A DNA stretch of 57,226 nt from Betaproteobacteria bacterium. GTDB taxonomy: Bacteria; Pseudomonadota; Gammaproteobacteria; Burkholderiales; SG8-41. The notes beneath the pieces are model-generated. The model did not search any database, was not told the DNA's origin, and was given only the letters and a program-made list of their open reading frames with translations. This document shows, in pieces, positions 31,839 to 38,203 of the stretch (positions within the stretch are counted from its first letter, which is position 1; the number at the start of each line of letters is the position of its first letter). Made by a program: the position numbers and the translations under genes. The stretch spans positions 1 to 57,226 of the forward strand of contig JACPTK010000080.1 in NCBI GenBank assembly GCA_016192825.1, read 5' to 3'.

Positions 31839-31955
31839 ACGGCAGATAAACACAGATATACGCGGATGAGAACAATCGAGAAGAACGGCCCGCCTCGGTT
31901 TCGGCTTCGGTTCTTGACTTTCTTTATCTGAAGTTCATCTGCGTGTATCTGCGGT
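31839..31955. repeat. Inverted CAGATAAACACAGAT-type repeat
   Basis: GCAGATAAACACAGATATAC (31843-31862) faces TCATCTGCGTGTATCTGCGG (about 31934-31953), a nearly complementary arm, in the gap before the LigJ gene. A fragment ACCGCAGATGGAGAACAG lies at 30700-30717. It looks like another family of degenerate short-unit repeats. Confidence 0.55.
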
Positions 31956-31970
31956 TGATAAGGGGATTGC

Positions 31971-33008
31971 ATGATCATCGATATCCACGGCCACTACACC
32001 ACCGAGCCGCAGGCGGTCCACCAGTTTCGCGACAAGCAGCTCGCGGGGCTCGCGGACGCTGCTCGCAAGCCCGGCTCGACCGACCTCGGCATCAGCGACG
32101 AGGTGCTGGTAAAGAGCGTCGAGCCGCAGCTCAAGTTCCAGAAGGGGCGCGGCAGCGATCTCACCATCTTCTCGCCGCGCGCCTCGGGCATGGCCCATCA
32201 CGTCGGCACCGAAGCGGTCGGCCAGCAATGGACGAAGCTCAGCAACGATCTCATCCACCGCATCTGCACGCTGCTGCCCGACAATTTCGTCGGTGTCGGC
32301 CAGCTGCCGCAGTTCCCCGGCGTGTCGCCCAGGAACTGCATCCCCGAGCTCGAGCGCATCGTGACGGAGCTCGGTTTCGTCGGGGTCAACCTGAATCCCG
32401 ACCCGTCGGGCGGCTACTGGACCGATCCGCCGCTAACCGACAAGCACTGGTACCCGCTCTACGAGAAGCTGTGCGAGCTCGAGGTGCCGGCGATGATTCA
32501 CGTCTCCTCCTCGTGCAACCCGAATTTCCACGCCACGGGCGCGCATTACATCAACGGCGACACGACGGCCTTCATGCAGTTGATCCAGGGCAACCTCTTC
32601 AAGGATTTTCCGGCGCTGAAATTTATCATCCCGCACGGCGGCGGCGCGGTGCCGTTCCACTGGGGCCGCTACCGCGGCATCGCCCAGGACATGAAGAAGC
32701 CGCTGCTCGCCGAGCACTTGATGAAGAACGTCTTCTTCGACACCTGCGTCTACCACCTGCCGGGCATCGAGCTGCTCGCCAAGGTCATTCCCGTGGACAA
32801 CATCCTGTTCGCTTCGGAGATGGTCGGCGCCGTGAAGGGCATCGATCCCGAGACCGGGCACCACTACGACGACACCAAGCGCTACCTCGACCAGCTGACC
32901 GGGCTGAGCGAGACCAACCGCCACAAGATCTTCGAGGCCAACGCCCGCCGGGTCTATCCGCGGCTCGACAGGCTGCTCGCGAAGCGCGGCCAAAAGGGAA
33001 AAGCGTAA
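31971..33008 (+). CDS. ligJ: 4-oxalomesaconate hydratase (LigJ-type amidohydrolase)
   Basis: A 345-residue amidohydrolase-superfamily protein that matches LigJ across its length. It has IDIHGHYTT with the first metal histidines, DLTIFSPRASGMAHHVG, HVSSSCNPNFHATG, IPHGGGAVPFHWGR, and NVFFDTCVYHLPGIELL with SEMVGAVKGIDP. LigJ adds water to 4-oxalomesaconate in the protocatechuate 4,5-cleavage pathway. The other lig genes (dioxygenase, LigC, LigI) are not in the window. The next gene encodes an HpcH/HpaI-type aldolase that could do the final cleavage in place of LigK. Confidence 0.9.
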   Translation: MIIDIHGHYTTEPQAVHQFRDKQLAGLADAARKPGSTDLGISDEVLVKSVEPQLKFQKGRGSDLTIFSPRASGMAHHVGTEAVGQQWTKLSNDLIHRICTLLPDNFVGVGQLPQFPGVSPRNCIPELERIVTELGFVGVNLNPDPSGGYWTDPPLTDKHWYPLYEKLCELEVPAMIHVSSSCNPNFHATGAHYINGDTTAFMQLIQGNLFKDFPALKFIIPHGGGAVPFHWGRYRGIAQDMKKPLLAEHLMKNVFFDTCVYHLPGIELLAKVIPVDNILFASEMVGAVKGIDPETGHHYDDTKRYLDQLTGLSETNRHKIFEANARRVYPRLDRLLAKRGQKGKA

Positions 33009-33118
33009 TTCGGAATGCGGGATCAAGTCCTGATGCGGGATGCGCGATGCGTGATTAACTCTTCGTTTTGCCTCTTGCCTCTTGCCTCTTGCCTCTTGCA
33101 TCTCGCATCTCGTATCCA
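33002..33118. repeat. Heptad repeat arrays (GCGGGAT and TGCCTCT types)
   Basis: From the LigJ stop (AAAGCG-TAA) the sequence shows loose GCGGGAT/GCGCGAT/GCGTGAT units to about 33058. Then TGCCTCT repeats at 7-base spacing four times (33068-33095), drifting to TGCATCTCGCATCTCG. Confidence 0.75.
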
Positions 33119-33163
33119 TCATTGATAGGAAGGATCATCACTCATGATTCGTAAGAGGTTCCA

Positions 33164-34024
33164 ATGCCCTTGCCCCGCCTGAACGGCATCATCCGCGCCC
33201 TCGAATCCGGCCAGCACGCCTTCACGACTTTCCTGCCGCCGGACGCCGAGGCGGCAGTCGCCGTGCAGGCCTCCAAGTACGACGGCGTCGTGTTCGAGGG
33301 CGAACACAACGGCTGGGACATCCGCGTGCTGCGCGACTGCCTGCAATACCTGCTCAACCGCGCCCAGATCGTGAAGGCGGGGTCGGTCGCGCCCGCGGTG
33401 ACGCCGACGGTGCGCATCCCGCCCAACGGCAACGAGATGAACCAGTTCTTCGCCAAGCAGGCGCTCGACCTGGGCTACTACGGCATCATCTGGCCGCACG
33501 TCAGTACGGTGGAGGAGGCCTACAACGCGGTGGCGGCCTGCCGCTACCCCCGTCTCAAGAACAAGCCGCTCTACGAGCCGGCGGGCATCCGCGGCGACGG
33601 GCCGGCGCAGGCGGCGCGCTATTGGGGTGTCACGCAGCAGGAATACTACGAGCGCGCCGACGTGTGGCCGCTCAATCCCAAGGGGGAAATCTTCGTCATC
33701 CTCATGATCGAGGACACCACGGGCATCGCCAACCTGGACGCCATGCTGAAGAACGTGCCGGGAATCGGCGCGGTGCTGATCGGTGAAGGCGACCTCAGCC
33801 AGGAGCTCGGCGTCCCCCGCCAGTACGAGCACAAGGCGGTGCTCGATGCGATGGCCCAGGTCGTCGCCACCTGCAAGAAGCACGACGTCGTCGTCGGCCA
33901 CCCGCACGTGGGGGCCGCGAACGCCGAGCGCATCATCAAGGAGGGCTACCGCTACCTGATGTGCGCCGCGCCGCGCAGCTTTGCCACCCTCGAGAAGGCC
34001 CGCGGACTCGCCGGGCGGCAGTGA
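33164..34024 (+). CDS. HpcH/HpaI-type class II aldolase
   Basis: A 286-residue member of the HpcH/HpaI (2-dehydro-3-deoxyglucarate aldolase) family. Marks are YDGVVFEGEHNGWD, an early metal-site region, GYYGIIWPHVSTVEEA and VILMIEDTTGIANLDAML with the metal-binding glutamate/aspartate, then GIGAVLIGEGDLSQELG. These enzymes split 4-hydroxy-2-oxoacids to pyruvate plus an aldehyde or oxoacid. Right after ligJ, it may cleave 4-carboxy-4-hydroxy-2-oxoadipate, a step normally done by the unrelated LigK/ProA; this is inference. An AAGAGG site precedes the ATG. Confidence 0.87.
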   Translation: MPLPRLNGIIRALESGQHAFTTFLPPDAEAAVAVQASKYDGVVFEGEHNGWDIRVLRDCLQYLLNRAQIVKAGSVAPAVTPTVRIPPNGNEMNQFFAKQALDLGYYGIIWPHVSTVEEAYNAVAACRYPRLKNKPLYEPAGIRGDGPAQAARYWGVTQQEYYERADVWPLNPKGEIFVILMIEDTTGIANLDAMLKNVPGIGAVLIGEGDLSQELGVPRQYEHKAVLDAMAQVVATCKKHDVVVGHPHVGAANAERIIKEGYRYLMCAAPRSFATLEKARGLAGRQ

Positions 34025-34072
34025 CCTCATGCTGGAACAGCGTGGATCGCCCTGTCATTTGCCAGCCGTTCC

Positions 34073-34094
34073 CCATCACCCATCACCCATCACG
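34073..34094. repeat. Heptad repeat (CACCCAT type)
   Basis: CATCACCCATCACCCATCAC (34075-34094) is a 7-base repeat in the gap just ahead of the PanB-like gene. Confidence 0.7.
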
Positions 34095-34096
34095 GC

Positions 34097-34837
34097 GTGC
34101 TGATGGAAAAAACGACCATCCTCGCTCTGCAGCAGATGAAGCGCGACGGCCGAAAGATCGTCGGTGTGGTCGCCTGGGACTACCAGATTGCGCGGATCGC
34201 GGAGCGTGCCGGGGTCGACCTCGTCTCGGTGGGGGACTCGGTCGGCTTCAACTTGTGGGGCCAGCCGACGGAGACCGAGGTCACGATGGACGAGATCCTC
34301 GTGGTGTGCAAGGCGGTGCGCCGTGGCGCGAAACACGCGCTCGTCAGCTGCGACATCCCGTACGGTCCCGCGCAGGCGGGCGCCGAGGCGTCGGTGAGCG
34401 CCGCCGTTCGCCTCGCCAGGGAGGGGGGTGCCGACATGGTGAAGATCTTCGGCGTGCCCGACACGGTGCGCGCGATCGTGCGCGCGGGGGTTCCCGTTTT
34501 TGCCGAGTTTCATGGGGGAGACCGGATTCCCGCGGCCAAGCTGGTGGACGAGGCGAAGCGCCTGGAAGCTGCCGGCGCCTCGCTGCTGGACTTCAGGCAT
34601 TCCGGGCCGGAGGCGGGCGCCGCGGTATCGAAGGCGGTTTCCATCCCGGTGATCGGCGGGCTGGGCGGCGGGCCGTGGCTCGACGGGCGGGTGCGCCTCG
34701 CCCACACCGCGATCGGCTACGCGGAAAAATGGATCGACTCCAAAACCGAGACTTATGTGAATACCGCAAGGCTCAGTCTCGAGGCTTTCAAGACGCTGAT
34801 CAGCGACGTGCGTTCCGGGCGTCAGATCCGGGGTTGA
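34097..34837 (+). CDS. PanB-like (ketopantoate hydroxymethyltransferase family) protein
   Basis: A 246-residue TIM-barrel protein of the PEP mutase/PanB superfamily: VAWDYQIARIAERAGVDLVSVGDSVGF at the start holds the metal aspartates, followed by a VSCDIPYGPAQAG strand and GADMVKIFG with the metal-site lysine. The C-terminal half is divergent from true PanB, and the position beside catabolic aldolases suggests a retro-aldol or C–C lyase role instead of pantothenate synthesis. Start is GTG 34097 or ATG 34103; the sequence in front is a repeat with no ribosome binding site. Confidence 0.75.
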   Translation: MLMEKTTILALQQMKRDGRKIVGVVAWDYQIARIAERAGVDLVSVGDSVGFNLWGQPTETEVTMDEILVVCKAVRRGAKHALVSCDIPYGPAQAGAEASVSAAVRLAREGGADMVKIFGVPDTVRAIVRAGVPVFAEFHGGDRIPAAKLVDEAKRLEAAGASLLDFRHSGPEAGAAVSKAVSIPVIGGLGGGPWLDGRVRLAHTAIGYAEKWIDSKTETYVNTARLSLEAFKTLISDVRSGRQIRG

Positions 34838-34859
34838 TCCGGTTTCTTGATACTCGGCC

Positions 34860-35454
34860 ATGTCGGCCGCGGTCATCGACGGCATCACGACGCGCCACGA
34901 GGTGGTTGGCTCGGGGCCGCCACTGCTGATGTTCTCTCCCGGAGGCCACGATGAGCATGATCCTGTGGTGGCCCGTGGGCGGCGCGAAGTATCGCATCCG
35001 GGGACACCGGCGCTTCGCCGAGCATCTGGCGTACGTGCAGCAGAACGGCCTTGCGCAAGTGGTTTCCCTGGTGACGAAGGAGGGGAAACCTTTCGGCGCG
35101 GATCCGAGGGGAGGGCCGTGGGCCTCGGTCATCAGGCACGACCGCGCGTTCGCCGAATCCTACGCGAAGCTGGAAGTGGAGCAGTACAAGCTCATCGTGA
35201 ACGGGATGATGCGTTCGCTTCTGGACCGGGATACGGCTCTCGGGGCCGAGCCCGAGGATCTGCTGCGCCTGAATATTCCCGCGCTCGTCGTTCCCGGCCG
35301 GGATGAATCGCACGCGACGTCGGTGGCGAGGTACCTGGAAGAATGCCTGCCGAAATCGGAATACTGGGATGTTCTCCCAGAGGCCCAGACCGAGGACACC
35401 GCACCCGCGCGTGTGCTCCAATTCCTGGATACCGTGACCGCCAGTAAAAAGTGA
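34860..35454 (+). pseudogene. Alpha/beta hydrolase, internally deleted and frameshifted
   Basis: Residues from 34860 (VIDGITTRHEVVGSGPPLLMF) match the start of a common alpha/beta hydrolase family, ending at SPGG. A second frame from 34951 begins at WWPVGGAKYR and matches the C-terminal part: FAEHLAYVQQNGLAQVV, then VVPGRDESHATSVARYLEEC with late catalytic residues, and the end at 35454. The middle, which holds the nucleophile elbow, is missing and the frame changes. This is a single gene broken by an internal deletion, not two genes. Its homologues often lie in catabolic clusters. Confidence 0.75.
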
Positions 35455-35473
35455 TGAAATACGGCTACAAGAT

Positions 35474-36220
35474 ATGCCGCGGGCGCACACAATTGATATG
35501 TTACGGAAGCCCGTTTCGGCGAAAGAACTTCTGCGTCGAGCGAATACATCGTTTCCCTCTGCACGGATAACAGTTCGGGAGATTGAGATCAACGTAATTC
35601 CAAAGCCACAAACGAGGCAGCGTGCACGACTACGCAATTTCCGTGAAGCTTTTTCACGAAGCCACGGGAAGCTCCACGGATACCTCAAGTGGTTCGCAAT
35701 GAATCACTTGTGGAACCGGTTCCTCACCTCAGACTGTTGGTATGAGCAACAAATCGCTATCCCCAACGACGTTTACCAGGCTCTTTACAAAGGTCGAAAG
35801 TTAGCGAATCTAAGTCTGGGCCGCGTTCTGAACGATAAGGTTGTTTATCCAGGACGACCCGCGCATGCGCGATTTGAATGTGCTGAAGTCAAAATTAGAA
35901 CGGTCGATGTATACGGAGGCGGGATGGCGGTCCAATGTGGCGATGTTCATCTTGGTGATTTATTACTCCCGCTTGTAGCGCACGCGGTTGCGAGCGTACT
36001 CTGGATTCCCTATCCGGCGGATTGTGACAAACAGGACGACTGGTTTAGTCCGGACCCAAGCATTCATTTTGCATTCAATGGGGACCGGTCTTATTCGCAA
36101 ACACGCTGCGAGGCGTTTCTTATGCAACTGCGGCCCCCGTCAGCGGCGGAGATACGGCGGCTCATTCGTATGGCGTTACGCGAAATATCCCGTGTGGAGA
36201 CCGCTAAAAAGGAGCGGTAG
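35474..36220 (+). CDS. Unknown protein, first gene of an AT-richer islet
   Basis: A 248-residue protein that I do not recognise (start at 35474, or the internal ATG at 35498). It has a basic N-terminal third, then HGYLKWFAMNHLWNRFLTSDCWYEQQIAIP, an FECAEVKIRTVDVYGGGMAVQCG strand region, and a hydrophobic LLLPLVAHAVASVLWIPYP segment before a final helix of Arg/Lys. No signal peptide. Base composition and codon use are visibly more AT-rich than the neighbours, and the gene directly follows a pseudogene, both signs of acquisition. It probably forms a unit with the PIN-domain gene 95 bp downstream. Confidence 0.6.
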   Translation: MPRAHTIDMLRKPVSAKELLRRANTSFPSARITVREIEINVIPKPQTRQRARLRNFREAFSRSHGKLHGYLKWFAMNHLWNRFLTSDCWYEQQIAIPNDVYQALYKGRKLANLSLGRVLNDKVVYPGRPAHARFECAEVKIRTVDVYGGGMAVQCGDVHLGDLLLPLVAHAVASVLWIPYPADCDKQDDWFSPDPSIHFAFNGDRSYSQTRCEAFLMQLRPPSAAEIRRLIRMALREISRVETAKKER

Positions 36221-36315
36221 CTCGCGTAGTGTGCGCCGTCGCACGTGACCAAACCCACTGCCAAAGTCCAGAGCAGCATTCTCTGCAGAGGAGCCTCGCA
36301 CTAAGCGGACCGTGC

Positions 36316-37272
36316 ATGAAGAGCAGAATTCTGTTAGACGCCAATGCGATCTTGAATGCGGCGTTTGTTGCGCCAAGCTGGTCTAGATTAGCGGTTAACG
36401 CTGCGCTTAACGCACAAACGTCCATATGCGTCGGGACGGGGACGCTACAAGAAGCTCACGGTATAGCGGCCCGCATGGCTCAAGACCTAGGAAAACGGTC
36501 AGACCCCCGTCCAGTTCTTGATGCGTACCTCCGAGGCATCGGAGCGATGCATTTTGTTGCGGAGACCGGCACTGACATACCACCCGAGGTTCCGCGTCAT
36601 GATGCCTTGGTTTACCGGGAGGCGCAGACCTGTGGTGCTGAGATTCTGACCTCGGATGCCGAGTTGTGGCTCGCATGTAAAAAAATTAGGTCACCTGCCG
36701 TACTACCGCTGGAACTAATTCGGCGATACAACGGAGTTGCATTGGCAAATACCATTTTTGGTGTAATCCCGACTCGGGATAGCGGTTCTATTTTTGTCAG
36801 GGCTTATCCAGGTCCATGGGCCAGTTTGCGAACACCTCAGCGTTTTACTCTCGTGCACTTCCCGGCGGGCGTAATTTGGCTCTATTATGAAACGGCGGAG
36901 CGCAAGTGGATCGCCGAACTCACCGGCTATAAGCGCCTTCAAGTAGCAACAGAGATTACCGATGGCATGCTCCAGACTGTGGGGTTATCTTGGAAGTTTG
37001 GCGAACAGATAACGCTTCGCGTTGCGGATGCAGAACATCCGCATGTCGTAGAGATGCGAGCACCTTTGCCGAACGATGTGGAAGGCCGAGTTCAAATTGG
37101 TGGACACCCGAGCGGACAGCACTATTGGAATGGTCCGATCTACGTGTGCGTCAACGATGATCGGCCAATTGGGAAGGACGCCTGGCGAGAATTCAAACAA
37201 GACCGTGAGCTTACGCCCAACCCTTTTGACAACGATCGTCTGTGGATGTTTATGGCACATGTGCTGAGGTAA
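36316..37272 (+). CDS. PIN-domain protein with a large C-terminal domain (possible jelly-roll)
   Basis: A 318-residue protein. Residues 1-125 form a PIN ribonuclease domain with the acidic quartet D8 (LLDANAILN), E46 (LQEAHG), D96 (PRHDALV) and D114 (LTSDAELW). Residues ~145-300 are strand-rich (FTLVHFPAGVIWLYY, ITLRVADAEHP, YWNGPIYVCVND) and look like a LamG/concanavalin-type jelly-roll; this is a pattern-level judgement. Typical toxin PINs are ~130 residues, so the extra domain is unusual. ATG 36316 begins exactly at the conserved first strand; the longer frame from 36229 adds nothing recognisable. AT-richer than its surroundings. Confidence 0.7.
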   Translation: MKSRILLDANAILNAAFVAPSWSRLAVNAALNAQTSICVGTGTLQEAHGIAARMAQDLGKRSDPRPVLDAYLRGIGAMHFVAETGTDIPPEVPRHDALVYREAQTCGAEILTSDAELWLACKKIRSPAVLPLELIRRYNGVALANTIFGVIPTRDSGSIFVRAYPGPWASLRTPQRFTLVHFPAGVIWLYYETAERKWIAELTGYKRLQVATEITDGMLQTVGLSWKFGEQITLRVADAEHPHVVEMRAPLPNDVEGRVQIGGHPSGQHYWNGPIYVCVNDDRPIGKDAWREFKQDRELTPNPFDNDRLWMFMAHVLR

Positions 37273-37593
37273 TAGATACTGTGCATCTCATATTTGCATA
37301 ATCGTTTGTGGCGAAATATCAGGTAATGCTTTTGCTGGCCGGACAAACTACGTTTTTTCCGTTTTTCGGGGCCCCTGAGAGCCGCCGAGCAACGCAGACC
37401 GGCCCGGGGTTTCGGTCGAGCACTGGGCGAGCCTCGTGTACGTTGGCTGTTCTGCTGACAAGTCACGCCCAAAGAGATTGCAATATTGTTAAGGGTGCGC
37501 GAGTTGCGCAGACCGCCGGATTGGTCGAGCAGGGCAGGGGACCGCTACGAGCTTGCGAGGTAGCGGCGGCGAACCGGGGAACCCCTTTCTTTG

Positions 37594-37625
37594 GTGACTT
37601 TCTTTGGGGGAGCAAAGAAAGTCAC
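37594..37625. repeat. 13-bp perfect hairpin repeat before the phosphatase gene
   Basis: GTGACTTTCTTTG (37594-37606), loop GGGGAG, CAAAGAAAGTCAC (37613-37625). It lies in the otherwise gene-free stretch 37273-37663, where I see no other supported feature. Palindromes of this sequence type are common REP-like elements in betaproteobacteria; it may also act as a terminator for the islet. Confidence 0.75.
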
Positions 37626-37663
37626 TCGCCCTTCAGGGCGAAACCCGAATTAAAATTGATCTG

Positions 37664-38143
37664 ATGGCGCAGCAAATCAGAGTTTTGTTTGTGTGCATGG
37701 GAAATATTTGTAGGTCCCCCATGGCCGAGGGCGTGTTCAAGCACTACGTCAAGGAGGCGGGGCTGGTCGAGCGCATCGCGAGCGACTCGGCGGGCACACA
37801 CGATTATCACGTCGGCGAGCCGCCCGATCCGCGGGCGCAACGCGCCGCGGGCCGTCGCGGCTACGATCTGAGCGCGCTGCGTGGCCGCCAGGTCGGCCGG
37901 GTTGACTTCCACGGCTTCGATTACGTGCTGGCGATGGACGAGGTGAACCTGAGGCTGCTCAAACGGCTGTGCCCGCCCGAACACGGGCACAAGCTCAGGC
38001 TGTTCATGGAATTCGGCGCCGATTCCGCGGCGCGGGAAGTGCCCGACCCGTATTACGGCGGTTCGGAAGGGTTCGAGCGCGTGCTCGACATGGTCGAGCA
38101 GGCATCACGCGGCCTGCTCGACCATCTGCGCGAACGGCTCTGA
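37664..38143 (+). CDS. Low-molecular-weight protein tyrosine phosphatase
   Basis: A 159-residue phosphatase. The P-loop VCMGNICRSP has C11 as nucleophile, R17 for phosphate binding and S18; the general acid is in VPDPYYGG near residue 127. It removes phosphate from protein tyrosines; in bacteria often linked with exopolysaccharide control, but no polysaccharide genes are here. It is convergent with rne; this phosphatase is frequently found near rne/rluC in betaproteobacteria. The ATG at 37664 gives the family-standard start. Confidence 0.94.
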   Translation: MAQQIRVLFVCMGNICRSPMAEGVFKHYVKEAGLVERIASDSAGTHDYHVGEPPDPRAQRAAGRRGYDLSALRGRQVGRVDFHGFDYVLAMDEVNLRLLKRLCPPEHGHKLRLFMEFGADSAAREVPDPYYGGSEGFERVLDMVEQASRGLLDHLRERL

Positions 38144-38171
38144 CAGCTTGGTCCAACCACCCCCATCCCAA

Positions 38172-38192
38172 CCTTCCCCCTCATGGGGAAGG
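38172..38192. terminator. Hairpin between convergent phosphatase and rne genes
   Basis: CCTTCCCC (38172-38179), loop CTCAT-like, GGGGAAGG (38185-38192) forms an 8-bp perfect stem in the 60-bp gap between two convergent stop codons. No T-run follows on either strand, so it is only a possible bidirectional terminator or a dispersed palindrome. Confidence 0.4.
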
Positions 38193-38203
38193 AGGGTTGT
38201 CTG

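Noticed and set aside
29278-31875. 865-residue open frame on the minus strand
   Set aside because: It lies antisense to the Rieske oxygenase and the decarboxylase-like gene, crosses an intergenic repeat, and has shadow-type composition (Arg/His/Val/Asp-rich).
33164-34024. LigK/ProA-type aldolase
   Set aside because: LigK belongs to a different (RraA-like) family; this protein has HpcH/HpaI motifs.
37308-37664. 118-residue plus-strand frame
   Set aside because: No family resemblance, runs through a REP-like hairpin and into the phosphatase start region.
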